From NCBI GenBank assembly GCA_913064775.1, contig CAJYAD010000006.1:104761-168760 (forward strand): DNA of 64,000 bases, in the 5' to 3' direction. Below the pieces are notes generated by a model. It did no database searches. It saw only the letters and a list, made by a program, of their open reading frames with translations, and was not told where the DNA came from. Source of the stretch: an uncultured Albidovulum sp. Lineage in GTDB: Bacteria > Pseudomonadota > Alphaproteobacteria > Rhodobacterales > Rhodobacteraceae. A program made the position numbers and the translations under genes. Each line of letters opens with the position of its first letter. Position 1 is the stretch's first letter. Below, one piece after another: positions 24,881 to 34,052 of the stretch.

Positions 24881-25243
24881 AGCGGATGTCTCACTCTCGT
24901 CCGGGCCCGTCCCCCGGCTCGCCCACGATCATTTACCTAGGGCGCCGTCCCGCCGGGGACAGCCCAAGCACTGAATGCCGACGATGACAGCTATCACATG
25001 GAGGTCAAGCCCCGCCCTCGGGCGCCGGCGAACCGGCCCGGCACCGACACCGCGCGCACCCTTCGGCTACCGCATCGGCGCCGCGACTTGCCCCGGTTTA
25101 GCCACGCTTTGAACACCGTGCCGCCACATTCTCATTGCCGCAGGACAGGAAAGTGGTCAACATATCACGTATTCGTGATGACCAGTGTGCGCTGCCAATT
25201 TCGGCAAACAACTGCACCCGCTCGTATATTTTTGGAGAGCACG
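24881..25243. other. Divergent intergenic region mcd / VPLPA-CTERM gene
   Basis: About 363 bp holding promoters for both neighbours. The right half (25130-25240) is clearly lower in GC than the flanks. It contains the palindrome described at 25164-25179 and a TCGTATATTTTTGGAGAG stretch whose GGAGAG is the ribosome site of the downstream gene. No gene seen. Confidence 0.55.
25164..25179. promoter_or_regulatory. Operator-like palindrome ATCACG-N4-CGTGAT
   Basis: A perfect 6-bp inverted repeat with a TATT spacer, 65 bp upstream of the start of the VPLPA-CTERM gene and in a low-GC stretch. Flanking GGTC (25155-25158) and GACC (25180-25183) extend the dyad loosely. A similar TCACG-N4-CGTGA dyad lies before dctP (49225-49240). 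The binding protein is unknown. Confidence 0.4.
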
Positions 25244-26005
25244 ATGACCAGGAAATACAGTTTTCTAATCGCATTTGCATTCGCGGTCGGCATTGCCGGA
25301 ACCGCCAACGCGACCATCGCGACAGTCTATGACGGCATCGCCGCGGGCCGCACCTCGTTCGACAACACGGTGACGGGCGCCGGCGGGACGGTCGGGGTGG
25401 ATACCTGGACCGGCCTTACCGGCGGCAACACCTCGATCGACCGCGGGGCCTATACGATTACCAACAACGATGGCGGCGCGCTCAGTTTCAGGAACTATAG
25501 GTCGATGTCCGGGCAGGTGATCGACATCGATCCCGCCGGTGGCGGCACCAACCCGCGCACCGACCCGATGGATTATTTCGACAGCGGCATGACGCTGACC
25601 TTCGACAGTGCCGTGAACGCGGTCGGGTTCGAGGTTGGCGACTGGGCGACCTGCTGCCACAGCCCGGTGACCGAATTGTTCATCTCCTTCGATGGCGGCA
25701 CGCCGATCAAGGTGGCAAGTGCGACCACCCGTTCGCAGGGGCGTTTCCCGTCGCAGACCGACCCGGCATCGAGCGTCTATGAGATCTTCGTCGCCGCCTT
25801 CGACGATTCCGGCTCTTTCACCAAGGTGTCGTTCTGGGGCAACGGGATCGGCGAGGTCCTCCATGCTGGTGGGCAGGTGCGCTATGCGCTGCTGAACCAG
25901 GGATCGCTGCCGCCGATTGGCGCGGTGCCGCTGCCGGCCGCGGGCTGGGTGCTTTTGACCGGGGTTGGCGCGCTCCTCGCGCTGCGTCGCCGCAAGGTCG
26001 CCTGA
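25244..26005 (+). CDS. Exported protein with VPLPA-CTERM sorting signal
   Basis: A 253-residue protein. Signal peptide at residues 1-23 (hydrophobic FLIAFAFAVGIAG, cleavage after TANA), then a serine/threonine/glycine-rich beta-type domain with a single CC pair (DWATCCHSP). The C terminus has the full sorting signal VPLPAAG, then a hydrophobic helix WVLLTGVGALLAL and the basic tail RRRK. Such proteins are processed by a dedicated exosortase, which is not in this window. ATG 25244 follows GGAGAG. The lower GC of its upstream region and its isolated position between unrelated genes are compatible with acquisition. Function unknown; surface or extracellular-matrix roles are typical. Confidence 0.9.
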   Translation: MTRKYSFLIAFAFAVGIAGTANATIATVYDGIAAGRTSFDNTVTGAGGTVGVDTWTGLTGGNTSIDRGAYTITNNDGGALSFRNYRSMSGQVIDIDPAGGGTNPRTDPMDYFDSGMTLTFDSAVNAVGFEVGDWATCCHSPVTELFISFDGGTPIKVASATTRSQGRFPSQTDPASSVYEIFVAAFDDSGSFTKVSFWGNGIGEVLHAGGQVRYALLNQGSLPPIGAVPLPAAGWVLLTGVGALLALRRRKVA

Positions 26006-26028
26006 GCACCGGCGAGCCCGGTTGCGAT

Positions 26029-26054
26029 CAGGCGCCTTCCGCGAAAGGCGCCTG
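26029..26054 (+). terminator. Terminator-like hairpin 1 after the VPLPA-CTERM gene
   Basis: CAGGCGCCTT (26029-26038) pairs perfectly with AAGGCGCCTG (26045-26054), with a six-base loop. CCTTT follows after one G. It lies 23 bp after the stop codon. Confidence 0.6.
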
Positions 26055-26080
26055 GCCTTTCGGGTGACGGGAACAATCAT

Positions 26081-26110
26081 AACGGGCCGGCCGAAAGGTC
26101 GGCCCGTTTT
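26081..26110 (+). terminator. Intrinsic terminator 2 after the VPLPA-CTERM gene
   Basis: AACGGGCCGGCC pairs with GGTCGGCCCGTT (one G-U) around a GAAA tetraloop, and ends in TTTT at 26107-26110. This is a textbook intrinsic terminator on the plus strand. Confidence 0.85.
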
Positions 26111-26361
26111 GCGTAGCGCAAGGCCATGCTGAACGACGCAAGCGGCGCGGCGGCGCGCTGACCCGGAGATGGCCTCGGCACAGGGCAGACGTGACCGCCA
26201 GCCCCCGACGCACCCCCGCGGCACCGGGGGCTTGCGGCCCTTGCCGTTTCGCGCCACGATCCTTGGCACAGGGCGGCCTTGTTCGCCTGCAAACAAAATC
26301 ATCGACCAACATGAGACCGGCCCGCACCCTCCCCGCGCGCGGCCCTCAAGGGAGCAAATCC

Positions 26362-27528
26362 ATGCCTGTCAAGAACCGCTTCGCCGAACTGCTGCCCGAG
26401 ATCACCGAATGGCGGCGCGACCTGCACGAAAACCCCGAGCTGCTGTTCGACACCCACCGCACCTCGGCGCTGGTGACCGATCGCTTGCGCGAGTTCGGCT
26501 GCGACGAGGTGGTCGAGGGCATCGGCCGCACCGGCGTCGTCGGCGTGATCAAGGGCAAGACCGACAAGGCCGGCCGCGTGGTGGGCCTGCGCGCCGACAT
26601 GGACGCGCTGCCGATCAAAGAGGCGACCGGCCTGCCCTATGCCTCGAAAACCCCGGGCAAGATGCATGCCTGCGGCCATGACGGCCACACCGCGATGCTG
26701 CTGGGGGCGGCGAAGTATCTGGCCGAGACGCGCAATTTCGACGGCACCGCAGTGGTGATCTTCCAACCCGCAGAAGAGGGCGGCGGCGGCGGCGACGAGA
26801 TGGTGCGCGACGGCATGATGGAACGTTTCGGCGTGCAGGAAGTCTACGGCATGCACAACATGCCGGGCATTCCGGTGGGCACCTTCGCGATCCGCCCCGG
26901 CGCGATGATGGCGGCGGCCGACCAGTTCGATGTGGTGATCACCGGCAAGGGCGGCCACGCGGCCAAACCGCATGATTGCATCGACACCACGCTGGTGGCC
27001 TCGCATATCGTTGTGGCGCTGCAATCGATCGCCAGCCGCAATGTCGACCCGCTGAAACAGGTGGTGGTCTCGGTCTGCAGCTTTCGCACCGAAAGCGAGG
27101 CCTACAACGTCATCCCCCAGACCGTGACCCTGCGCGCCACCGTCCGCACGCTTGATCCCGAGGTGCAGGATTTCGTCGAGGAGCGCGTCAAGCAGATCGT
27201 CACCGGCACCGCCGAGACCTTCGGCGCCACCGCGCAGATCGACTACCGGCGCGGCTATCCGGTGACCATGAACGCCGAGGAGAACACCGAATTCGCGCTG
27301 CAGGCGGCGCAATCGGTGGCCGGCGATGTCGATACCTCGATCAATCCGATGATGGGGGCCGAGGATTTCAGCTTCATGCTGAACGCGCGGCCCGGCGCCT
27401 ATATCTTCCTGGGCAACGGCGATACCGCGATGGTCCACCACCCGGCCTATAATTTCGACGACAACGCGATCCCCTTCGGATCCAGCTGGTACGCCGAAAT
27501 GGTCGAAAGCCGCATGCCCGCGGCCTGA
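26362..27528 (+). CDS. M20 family amidohydrolase (hippurate hydrolase-like)
   Basis: A 388-residue M20D metallopeptidase. Metal and catalytic residues lie in GLRADMDALPI, MHACGHDGHTAMLLG, IFQPAEEGGGGGDEM and the late MMGAEDFSFML. The central dimerisation domain (GKGGHAAKPH) is present. It hydrolyses N-acyl or N-carbamoyl amino acid conjugates in the cytoplasm. AAGGGAG lies before ATG 26362. It is monocistronic, with convergent moaA downstream. The exact substrate is not predictable. Confidence 0.92.
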   Translation: MPVKNRFAELLPEITEWRRDLHENPELLFDTHRTSALVTDRLREFGCDEVVEGIGRTGVVGVIKGKTDKAGRVVGLRADMDALPIKEATGLPYASKTPGKMHACGHDGHTAMLLGAAKYLAETRNFDGTAVVIFQPAEEGGGGGDEMVRDGMMERFGVQEVYGMHNMPGIPVGTFAIRPGAMMAAADQFDVVITGKGGHAAKPHDCIDTTLVASHIVVALQSIASRNVDPLKQVVVSVCSFRTESEAYNVIPQTVTLRATVRTLDPEVQDFVEERVKQIVTGTAETFGATAQIDYRRGYPVTMNAEENTEFALQAAQSVAGDVDTSINPMMGAEDFSFMLNARPGAYIFLGNGDTAMVHHPAYNFDDNAIPFGSSWYAEMVESRMPAA

Positions 27529-27540
27529 GGCAACACCGTC

Positions 27541-27569
27541 GGGCGGCCCGGTCCCCGGACCCGCCGCCC
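27541..27569. terminator. Hairpin between convergent amidohydrolase and moaA genes
   Basis: GGGCGGC (27541-27547) pairs with GCCGCCC (27563-27569), and inside it GGTCC pairs with GGACC around CC. No U-run follows, so it is at best a bidirectional, weaker terminator at the meeting point of two genes. Confidence 0.45.
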
Positions 27570-27630
27570 GGCGTCTTCGCGGAGGAATCTTCGCACAGGC
27601 CAGTCGCGGCGCCCGATCGCGGAGACCGAT

Positions 27631-28635
27631 TCAGCCGCCGGTATGGCTCATGTGGCGGGTGACCTGGCCTGCGACGGACTGGCGCGAATAGTCGAAATCA
27701 TGGCCCTTGGGCTTCTGCGCGATCGCCGCGCGGATCGCGTCTTCCAACACCGCATCATCGGCGCTGGCGCGCAGCGGCGCGCGCAGATCGGCGCGGTCCT
27801 CTTGGCCAAGGCACATGTACAGCTCTCCGGTGCAGGTCAGGCGCACGCGGTTGCAGCTTTCGCAGAAATTATGGCTCAGCGGCGTGATGAAGCCGATCTT
27901 CGAACCGGTTTCCTCCAGCCGCACATAGCGGGCCGGGCCGCCGCTGCGCTCGGCCAGATCGGTCAGGCTGTAGCGTTCGGCCAGACGAGCGCGCAGATCC
28001 TTCAGCGACCAATATTGGCCAAGCCGGTCCTCTTCGCCCATGTCGCCCATCGGCATGACCTCGATGAAGGTCAGATCATGGCCCTCGGCGGCGCACCATT
28101 CGACGATCGGGAACAGCTCATCCTCGTTCACGCCCTTCAGCGCGACCACGTTGATCTTGACCCGCAGCCCCGCGGCCTGCGCCGCCTCGATGCCTTCGCG
28201 CACCTGAGCAAGACGCCCCCAGCGGGTAATACGGGCGAATTTCTCGTCATCCAGCGTGTCGAGCGAGACATTCACCCGCTTCACCCCGCAGGCGGCCAGA
28301 TCGGCGGCGAAGCGTTTCAGCTGCGACCCGTTGGTCGTCAGCGTCAGCTCCTTCAGCTGGCCCGATTGCAGATGCCGCGCCATCGCCTCGAAGAAGGTCA
28401 TGATGCCGCGCCGCACCAGGGGCTCTCCGCCGGTGATGCGCAGCTTCTCGACACCAAGGCCGATGAAGGCGCTGCACAGCCGGTCGAGTTCTTCCAGCGT
28501 CAGCAATTCCTTCTTGGGCAGGAATTGCATGTGCTCGGTCATGCAATAGGTGCAGCGGAAATCGCAGCGGTCAGTCACCGAGACGCGCAGGTAAGAGATC
28601 GCACGGGCGAAGGGATCTATAAGCGGGGCTGTCAT
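27631..28635 (-). CDS. moaA: GTP 3',8-cyclase (molybdenum cofactor biosynthesis)
   Basis: A 334-residue radical SAM enzyme. The N-terminal cluster motif CDFRCTYCM (C-x3-C-x2-C), [11 protein letters not shown], and the C-terminal second cluster [20 protein letters not shown] (C-x2-C-x13-C) are all intact, as is the terminal GG needed for catalysis. It makes 3',8-cyclo-7,8-dihydro-GTP, the first step to molybdopterin. It stands alone without moaC, but the window also holds a nitrate reductase and modABC that use the product or supply its metal. The frame is open to 28770; ATG 28635 begins the conserved region. Confidence 0.95.
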   Translation of the reverse strand: MTAPLIDPFARAISYLRVSVTDRCDFRCTYCMTEHMQFLPKKELLTLEELDRLCSAFIGLGVEKLRITGGEPLVRRGIMTFFEAMARHLQSGQLKELTLTTNGSQLKRFAADLAACGVKRVNVSLDTLDDEKFARITRWGRLAQVREGIEAAQAAGLRVKINVVALKGVNEDELFPIVEWCAAEGHDLTFIEVMPMGDMGEEDRLGQYWSLKDLRARLAERYSLTDLAERSGGPARYVRLEETGSKIGFITPLSHNFCESCNRVRLTCTGELYMCLGQEDRADLRAPLRASADDAVLEDAIRAAIAQKPKGHDFDYSRQSVAGQVTRHMSHTGG

Positions 28636-28762
28636 GACCTGAAACGTAGTGCGGGGCACAGGGGCCGGCAAGGAGGAATGCACCGGCAAAGTGTCGCTTA
28701 GCGCGATTGTCCCTGGCCCGGCGCAAAGATAGGGTCCACCCGGCAATCGAACGGAGGCAGCA

Positions 28763-29203
28763 ATGCGCACCTACATCGCCCTGACCTGTGCACTGGCGCT
28801 GGTGGGCTGCGGACAGCTTCCCTGGCAAGGATCCCACGCCCCGCGCCAGATGGCGCCCTCCCCGCTTGGCCCCACGCCGGCTGCGGCCCCTGCCGCGCTG
28901 GACCGCACCACCACGGCGCAAATGCAGGCGGCGCTGTCGGCCAGACCGGCCCGCGACCAGCGCCGGCTGGGCGAGACCGTCGCCAGCCTCGGCGACCCGG
29001 CGCGCCCCGGCTTCTGGCTGCGCACGCCGCTGGTCAAGACGCAGCAGAAGGGCCGCATCGCGCTGCGCAGCAAATCGCTGGAGGTGCAGCTTCTGCCCGG
29101 CAGCGGCCCGCGTACCGGCGCCAGCCAGCTGTCGCTGGCCGCGTTCCGCGCGCTGGGGCTGGATTTGACTGATCTGCCGAAGATCACCGTCTACTGGCCT
29201 TAA
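28763..29203 (+). CDS. Putative lipoprotein of unknown function
   Basis: A 146-residue protein with a short lipoprotein signal ([16 protein letters not shown]; lipobox LVGC, lipidated Cys16). A Pro/Ala-rich linker follows, then a compact domain ending [20 protein letters not shown]...[21 protein letters not shown]. The ending is a conserved pattern in small Rhodobacterales lipoproteins, sometimes misnamed D-galactarate dehydratase. The gene is divergent from moaA and followed by the repeat unit at 29216-29336. No enzyme motif seen. Confidence 0.8.
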   Translation: MRTYIALTCALALVGCGQLPWQGSHAPRQMAPSPLGPTPAAAPAALDRTTTAQMQAALSARPARDQRRLGETVASLGDPARPGFWLRTPLVKTQQKGRIALRSKSLEVQLLPGSGPRTGASQLSLAAFRALGLDLTDLPKITVYWP

Positions 29204-29215
29204 CCCCAGCGCGGC

Positions 29216-29336
29216 GCCGGGGGTTTCACACCCCCGGACCCCCGTGGAGTACTTGCGCCAAGATGAAGCGCCAGGAACGCTCTCTTGTTTCTTTCTGGCC
29301 GAAATAACCCGGGGGTGCAGGGGGCAGAGCCCCCGC
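29216..29336. repeat. BIME-like intergenic repeat, composite copy 1 (arms A and B)
   Basis: Arm A (29216-29268) begins with the hairpin CCGGGGG-TTTCACA-CCCCCGG and runs to GTGGAGTACTTGCGCCAAGATGAAG. Arm B (29288-29336) reads TTTCTTTCTGGCCGAAATAA, then CCCGGGGG and the hairpin GGGGGCAGAGCCCCC. The arms face each other in inverted orientation. It sits between two convergent genes (lipoprotein and dnaB), where it could act as a bidirectional terminator. Confidence 0.8.
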
Positions 29337-29346
29337 CGCTGCGAGG

Positions 29347-30840
29347 TCAGAACGCGTCCTGGCCGGCGCCTTCCTGATAGGCCTTGACGAGATTGCCGAA
29401 GCGGGTGAAGCGGCCCTCAAAGCTGAGGTCGACCGACCCGATCGGCCCGTGGCGCTGCTTGCCGATGATCACCTCGGCCTTGCCATGCACTTTCTCCATG
29501 ATCTCCTGCCACTTCGCCATGGCTTCCAGATCATGATCGCCGGGCTTCTCGCGTTCCTTGTAATACTCCTCGCGGAACACGAACATCACCACATCGGCGT
29601 CCTGCTCGATCGAGCCGGATTCGCGCAGGTCCGACAGCTGCGGGCGCTTGTCGTCGCGGTTTTCCACCTGACGCGACAGCTGCGACAGCGCGATCACCGG
29701 GATGTTCAGCTCCTTCGCGATCGCCTTCAAGCCCTGGGTGATCTCGCTGACCTCATTCACCCGGCTGTCCTTGGCCGAGGCCGCTTTCAAGAGCTGCAAA
29801 TAGTCGACGATCACCACGTCAAGGCCATGCGTCCGCTTCAGCCGCCGGCAGCGCGCCGCGACCTGGCTGATCGGCAAGGCGGGAGTGTCGTCGATATAAA
29901 GCGGGCAGTTTTCCAGCGATTTCGCGGCCTCGACGAAGCGGCGGAACTCGCCCTCGGTCATGTCGCCGCGGCGGATCTGTTCCGAGGGCACTTCGGACGC
30001 CTCCGACAGGATCCGCGCCGCCAGCTGCTCGGCCGACATCTCGAGCGAGAAGAACCCCACGACCCCGCCCGAGACCGCGCCCTCAAACCCGTCGGGGCGC
30101 ATCCCGCGCTTGTAGGCCTTGGCGATGTTGAAGGCGATGTTGGTGGCCAGCGAGGTCTTGCCCATCGACGGCCGCCCCGCAAGGATCAGCAGATCCGACG
30201 GATGCAGACCGCCCAGCTTGCGGTCCAGATCCACCAGACCGGTCGAGATCCCGGCCAGCCCGCCGTCGCGCTGATAGGCGGCGTTGGCGACGTTCACCGC
30301 ATCGGTCACCGCCTTCAGGAAGGATTGAAAGCCGCGCTCAGTCACGCCTTGCTCGCCCAGCTTGTAAAGCCGCTGCTCGGCCTCGACGATCTGTTCCTTG
30401 GGCTCATTCGCGACATCGACCTTGGCGGCCTTTTGCGAAATCTCGCGCCCCAGTTCGATCAGCTCGCGCCGCACCGCAAGGTCATAGATCATCTGCCCGT
30501 AATCGCGCGCCGCATGGGCCGAGATCGCCGCCCCCGCCAGCCGCGCGAGATACGCCGGACCGCCGACTTCCTTCAGGCCTTCATCATCCTCCATGAAGGC
30601 CTTCAGCGTCACCGGCGAGGCCAGCGCGTTCTTCTGGATCCGCGCCGCCGACAGCTCAAAGATGCGGCGGTGGAGCGGGTCGTAGAAATGCTCGGCCTTC
30701 ACCACCGAGGCGATCCGGTCGAAGACGTCGTTATTGGTCAGGATCGCGCCGAGAAGTTGCTGCTCGGCCTCGATATTGTTCGGCGCAACCTGCTGGTCCG
30801 CCGCCTCCGCCGGGGCGTGGCTTACGCTCATCTCGTTCAT
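29347..30840 (-). CDS. dnaB: Replicative DNA helicase
   Basis: A 497-residue hexameric helicase. N-terminal domain starts at NNIEAEQQLLGAIL; the RecA-like C-terminal domain has Walker A GRPSMGKTSL, Walker B VVIVDYLQLL, and the conserved ALSQLSRQVENR and LRESGSIEQDADVV. It unwinds DNA ahead of the replisome. ATG 30840 is preceded by GAGAGGACAAGA; an ATG at 30831 is a weaker choice. No intein or insertion seen. Confidence 0.97.
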   Translation of the reverse strand: MNEMSVSHAPAEAADQQVAPNNIEAEQQLLGAILTNNDVFDRIASVVKAEHFYDPLHRRIFELSAARIQKNALASPVTLKAFMEDDEGLKEVGGPAYLARLAGAAISAHAARDYGQMIYDLAVRRELIELGREISQKAAKVDVANEPKEQIVEAEQRLYKLGEQGVTERGFQSFLKAVTDAVNVANAAYQRDGGLAGISTGLVDLDRKLGGLHPSDLLILAGRPSMGKTSLATNIAFNIAKAYKRGMRPDGFEGAVSGGVVGFFSLEMSAEQLAARILSEASEVPSEQIRRGDMTEGEFRRFVEAAKSLENCPLYIDDTPALPISQVAARCRRLKRTHGLDVVIVDYLQLLKAASAKDSRVNEVSEITQGLKAIAKELNIPVIALSQLSRQVENRDDKRPQLSDLRESGSIEQDADVVMFVFREEYYKEREKPGDHDLEAMAKWQEIMEKVHGKAEVIIGKQRHGPIGSVDLSFEGRFTRFGNLVKAYQEGAGQDAF

Positions 30841-31149
30841 TCTTGTCCTCTCGCCCGGCGGAACTGTCCCGAGCTTCAACTTGCCTGCCTCACCACCCCA
30901 GTGCGGGGGGATACGCCATTAACCGAGTCGGGGGAAGGCGGCACAACTCCTTGGAAAACCCTGTGGATTGTTTTGCGCCCCCGCGCGATATGGTCGGCGT
31001 TATTCCCGAGCCTACCACATCTTGCGATGCCCCGCATCCGTCCGCTGACGGAAAGGTGATTCCCCGGCGGTTTTATCCACCGGCCATCCACATCACGCTC
31101 CACAGAATTTATCGTGTCCCTCGCGGAGGTCCGCCGAGGGCGCGGGCGT
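30841..31149. other. Intergenic region upstream of dnaB
   Basis: About 309 bp between pyrE and dnaB, both minus strand, so it carries the pyrE 3' end and the dnaB promoter. Three ATCCAC-containing DnaA-box-like nonamers occur: TTATCCACC at 31073-31081 (8 of 9 to consensus), CCATCCACA at 31084-31092 and CAATCCACA (complement of 30962-30970). No gene, and no unambiguous promoter hexamers. Confidence 0.45.
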
Positions 31150-31827
31150 TCAGCCCTTGCGGGCGTCCTGCCAGGCGCGGGGGTGGGTCAGGAAGGCTTC
31201 CACTTCGCGCAGGGTGGCAGCGTCGAAGGCCTCTTGCGCGCGGGCCTCTTTCAGCACGTCCCACCAGGTGCAGAGGTGGTGCAATTGCACCCCGTGATCG
31301 CCCAGCGTCTTCAGCGTTTCGGGGAAGATGCCGTAGTAGAAGATCACCGCCGTATGGGCGCAGCTCGCACCGGTGTCGCGGATCGCGTCGACGAAGCTTA
31401 GCTTCGATCCGCCGTCGGTGGTCAGATCCTCGACCAGCAGCACGCGCTGGCCTTCGGTCATGGCGCCTTCGATGCGGGCATTGCGGCCATAGCCCTTGGG
31501 CTTCTTGCGCACATAGGTCATCGGCAGGCCCAGCCGTTCGGCCACCATCGCGGCGAAGGGGATGCCCGCGGTTTCGCCACCGGCGATGTTGTCGAAGGCC
31601 TCGAAACCGGCCTCGCGCAGCACGGTGCAGGTGAGAAAATCCATCAAGGTGCTACGGATGCGCGGATACGAGATCAGCTTGCGGCAGTCGATATAGGTCG
31701 GCGACGGCAGGCCGGAGGCCAGGGTGAAAGGCTCTGCCGCGTTGAAATGGACGGCCTTGATCTCCAGCAGCATGCGGGCGGTCAGGCGGGCGATGTCTTC
31801 CTTGGGCGGATAGGCGGCGGGCAGCAT
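31150..31827 (-). CDS. pyrE: Orotate phosphoribosyltransferase
   Basis: A 225-residue enzyme of de novo pyrimidine synthesis. The PRPP-binding motif [15 protein letters not shown] (about residue 125), the substrate strand [17 protein letters not shown] and the flexible catalytic loop [17 protein letters not shown] are all seen. ATG 31827 has AAGGA six bases before it; upstream in-frame ATGs lack this. It follows an unrecognised gene and pyrC, giving a pyrC-x-pyrE minus-strand group. Confidence 0.95.
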   Translation of the reverse strand: MLPAAYPPKEDIARLTARMLLEIKAVHFNAAEPFTLASGLPSPTYIDCRKLISYPRIRSTLMDFLTCTVLREAGFEAFDNIAGGETAGIPFAAMVAERLGLPMTYVRKKPKGYGRNARIEGAMTEGQRVLLVEDLTTDGGSKLSFVDAIRDTGASCAHTAVIFYYGIFPETLKTLGDHGVQLHHLCTWWDVLKEARAQEAFDAATLREVEAFLTHPRAWQDARKG

Positions 31828-31837
31828 GGGCATTCCT

Positions 31838-32890
31838 TCAGGCGAGACGGGAGAGGACGACAAGATCGGCGCCGCCGGCGGCAAGATCCAGCGTGAAGCC
31901 GGCGGCGAAAAGGGCGGTCAGATGGGCGGTCAGCGCGGCGGGGGGCAGGCCCGGCGCCGGCTCGAGGATCAGGCGGGTGACAGTGGCGGGGATCTCGGGC
32001 GCCGCCTCGGTCAGCCGGGTGATGAGGACGGAGGCCCCCTGCCCTTCGGTCAGCGCCCCGGCCAGCCCATTGGCCGTGAGGTTGCGCACGGCAAGCGCGG
32101 CAAGCGGGGCGTCGGGATCCGAGGCACTCACCGTGGCGCCCGGCGCGGCGGCGGCAAGCGCCAGCGCCAGCACGCCCGGCCCGGCGGCGGCGTCGTGGAT
32201 CGTGGCCCCCTCGGGAAGGTCCGCCTGCGCGGCGGCGCGGGTGGCGGCGCGGTGCTGGCCGCGCAGGATCTCCAGCAGCGGCCCCGGCCCCAGCAGATCG
32301 AGCGGCAGTTCCAGCGTCAGCATCCCCAGCGTCACCGGCGCGCCGCTCAGCGCCGCGCGCAGGCCGCGCACCCAGGGCGGCTGAATCGGGTCGGCTTCCA
32401 GCCCGCGATCCAGTTCCGCCAGCGCGGCGGCGGTGTCGCCGGTTTCCAGCAGCAGGCGGGCATGGTGGCTGGCGAAGGCGCCCGATTGCGGGAAGGCGCG
32501 GGCGGCGGCGGCCATCACCGGCAGCGCCGCCTCAGCGCCGGCAAAGCGCTCCAGCGCATCGGCCTGGGTGAGGTATTCGCCGGGCCGCTTGCGCGCGCCC
32601 TCGCGCCAGCCTTTCAGCAGATCCAGCGCCTGATCGGTCAGGCCGCGCACCGCGAACCCCTCGGCCAGCGACAAGGGCAGCGGCAGCGCCGCCTGCACCG
32701 CATGGGCGGAATGGTAGAGCACCAGCGCCTCGTTCAGCCGGTCAGCCTCGACCAGCCAGTCAAGCGCCGGCCCCATGCAGCCTGCGGGCAGGTTGGTCAG
32801 CGCGTATCCCGGCAGGTCGATCAGCGCCTCGGCCAGCTCGGCGGTGCGGCCCTCGACGATCAGCGGCACCACATGGTCATGCAGCGCCAT
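31838..32890 (-). CDS. Unrecognised protein: helical-repeat N terminus, methyltransferase-like C terminus
   Basis: A 350-residue protein between pyrC and pyrE. Residues about 1-190 are alanine/leucine-rich helical pairs ([67 protein letters not shown]) resembling TPR-like repeats. Residues about 215-350 contain a Rossmann-like methyltransferase pattern: [34 protein letters not shown], where the GxG-type loop and acidic strand end could bind SAM. ATG 32890 is chosen because the pyrC stop overlaps just upstream; the frame extends through pyrC. I do not recognise the family. Confidence 0.75.
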   Translation of the reverse strand: MALHDHVVPLIVEGRTAELAEALIDLPGYALTNLPAGCMGPALDWLVEADRLNEALVLYHSAHAVQAALPLPLSLAEGFAVRGLTDQALDLLKGWREGARKRPGEYLTQADALERFAGAEAALPVMAAAARAFPQSGAFASHHARLLLETGDTAAALAELDRGLEADPIQPPWVRGLRAALSGAPVTLGMLTLELPLDLLGPGPLLEILRGQHRAATRAAAQADLPEGATIHDAAAGPGVLALALAAAAPGATVSASDPDAPLAALAVRNLTANGLAGALTEGQGASVLITRLTEAAPEIPATVTRLILEPAPGLPPAALTAHLTALFAAGFTLDLAAGGADLVVLSRLA

Positions 32891-32892
32891 GG

Positions 32893-33930
32893 TCACGCAA
32901 CCCGCCAGTGCAGCGGATAGCCCGGATCGAACAGCGACACCGGCCCGGCGCCGGTCAGGATCTTCGCGGGATAGGTGACGGGATCGCCCTTCACCAGGGT
33001 GATCTGCGCCTCGTTCGGGGGCAGGCGGTAGAAGGCCGGGCCATTGAGCGAGGTGAAGGCCTCGAGCCGGTCCAGCGCATCTTCCTGCTCGAACACTTCG
33101 GCCAGGATCGACAGCGTGTTGGTCGCGCTGAAACAGCCGGCGCAGCCACAGGCATGTTCCTTCAGCGCGTCGATATGCGGGGCGCTGTCGGTGCCCAGGA
33201 AGAACTGCCCCGGCCCCGAGGTGGCGGCGGCGCGCAGCGCAAGGCGGTGCTCTTCGCGCTTGGCGACGGGCAGGCAGTAGTAATGCGGCTTGATCCCGCC
33301 CACCAGGATATGGTTGCGGTTGATCACCAGATGATGGGTGGTGATCGTCGCGCCCAGATCGTCGCCACCGGCGCGCACATATTCGACGCCCTCGCGCGTG
33401 GTGATATGCTCCATCACCACCCGCAGCCCCGGCGTGGCGCGGCGGATCGGGTCCAGCACCGTATCGATGAACACGGCCTCGCGGTCGAAGATGTCGACCT
33501 CGGGCGTCGTCACCTCGCCATGCAGGCACAGCGGCAGGCCGATCTCGGCCATCGCCTCCAGCACGGCGCGCACCCGGTCGAAATCGCGCACGCCCGAGGC
33601 CGAGTTGGTCGTCGCCCCCGCAGGGTACAGCTTGACCGCCTGCACCAGCCCCGAGGCGGCCGCGGCGATCACGTCGTTCAGATCGGTGTCCTCGGTCAGG
33701 TACAGCGTCATCAGGGGCATGAAGGCCATGCCGGCGGGCAGCGCACGCAGGATCCGCTCGCGGTAGGCGGCGGCCTGGGCGGCGGTCACCACCGGCGGCA
33801 CGAGGTTGGGCATGACGATGGCGCGGGCGAAATGGCGCGCGGTTTCGGGCAGCACGCCCTCAAGCATGGCACCATCGCGCAGGTGCAGGTGCCAGTCGTC
33901 GGGGCGGCGGAGGGTGAGGCTGTGTGTCAT
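32893..33930 (-). CDS. pyrC: Dihydroorotase, class II
   Basis: A 345-residue amidohydrolase. DWHLHLRDG gives the HxH zinc ligands at residues about 13-15, VKLYPAG the carbamylated lysine, LHGEVT and MEHITTR further histidines, and LGTDSAPH the catalytic aspartate. The length is that of the short, E. coli-type enzyme. It makes dihydroorotate. The frame continues upstream to 34224 but that is antisense to the Lrp gene; ATG 33930 begins conserved sequence. Confidence 0.96.
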   Translation of the reverse strand: MTHSLTLRRPDDWHLHLRDGAMLEGVLPETARHFARAIVMPNLVPPVVTAAQAAAYRERILRALPAGMAFMPLMTLYLTEDTDLNDVIAAAASGLVQAVKLYPAGATTNSASGVRDFDRVRAVLEAMAEIGLPLCLHGEVTTPEVDIFDREAVFIDTVLDPIRRATPGLRVVMEHITTREGVEYVRAGGDDLGATITTHHLVINRNHILVGGIKPHYYCLPVAKREEHRLALRAAATSGPGQFFLGTDSAPHIDALKEHACGCAGCFSATNTLSILAEVFEQEDALDRLEAFTSLNGPAFYRLPPNEAQITLVKGDPVTYPAKILTGAGPVSLFDPGYPLHWRVA

Positions 33931-34052
33931 GGCTTCGCCATAGAGGATCGCCGAGGCAAGATCCAGTGGGCTGAGCGGCCCCGCCAGCGGCTGTTGCACC
34001 CGGTGCGCGTCCGGCCCCACCGCTTCAGGCTGGCCCCCGCTCTGGCCCCCGC

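Larger units (their letters stand above)
26006..26361. other. Intergenic region VPLPA-CTERM gene / amidohydrolase
   Basis: About 356 bp. The left third holds two back-to-back terminator hairpins (listed separately). The remainder, 26111-26361, must carry the promoter of the amidohydrolase gene, but no convincing hexamers were found. Open frames here are GC-driven. Confidence 0.5.

Noticed and set aside
31838..33529. Possible fusion of pyrC-region sequence with the unrecognised gene
   Set aside because: The extension lies in the shadow frame of pyrC; a start at 32890 directly after the pyrC stop is more sensible.
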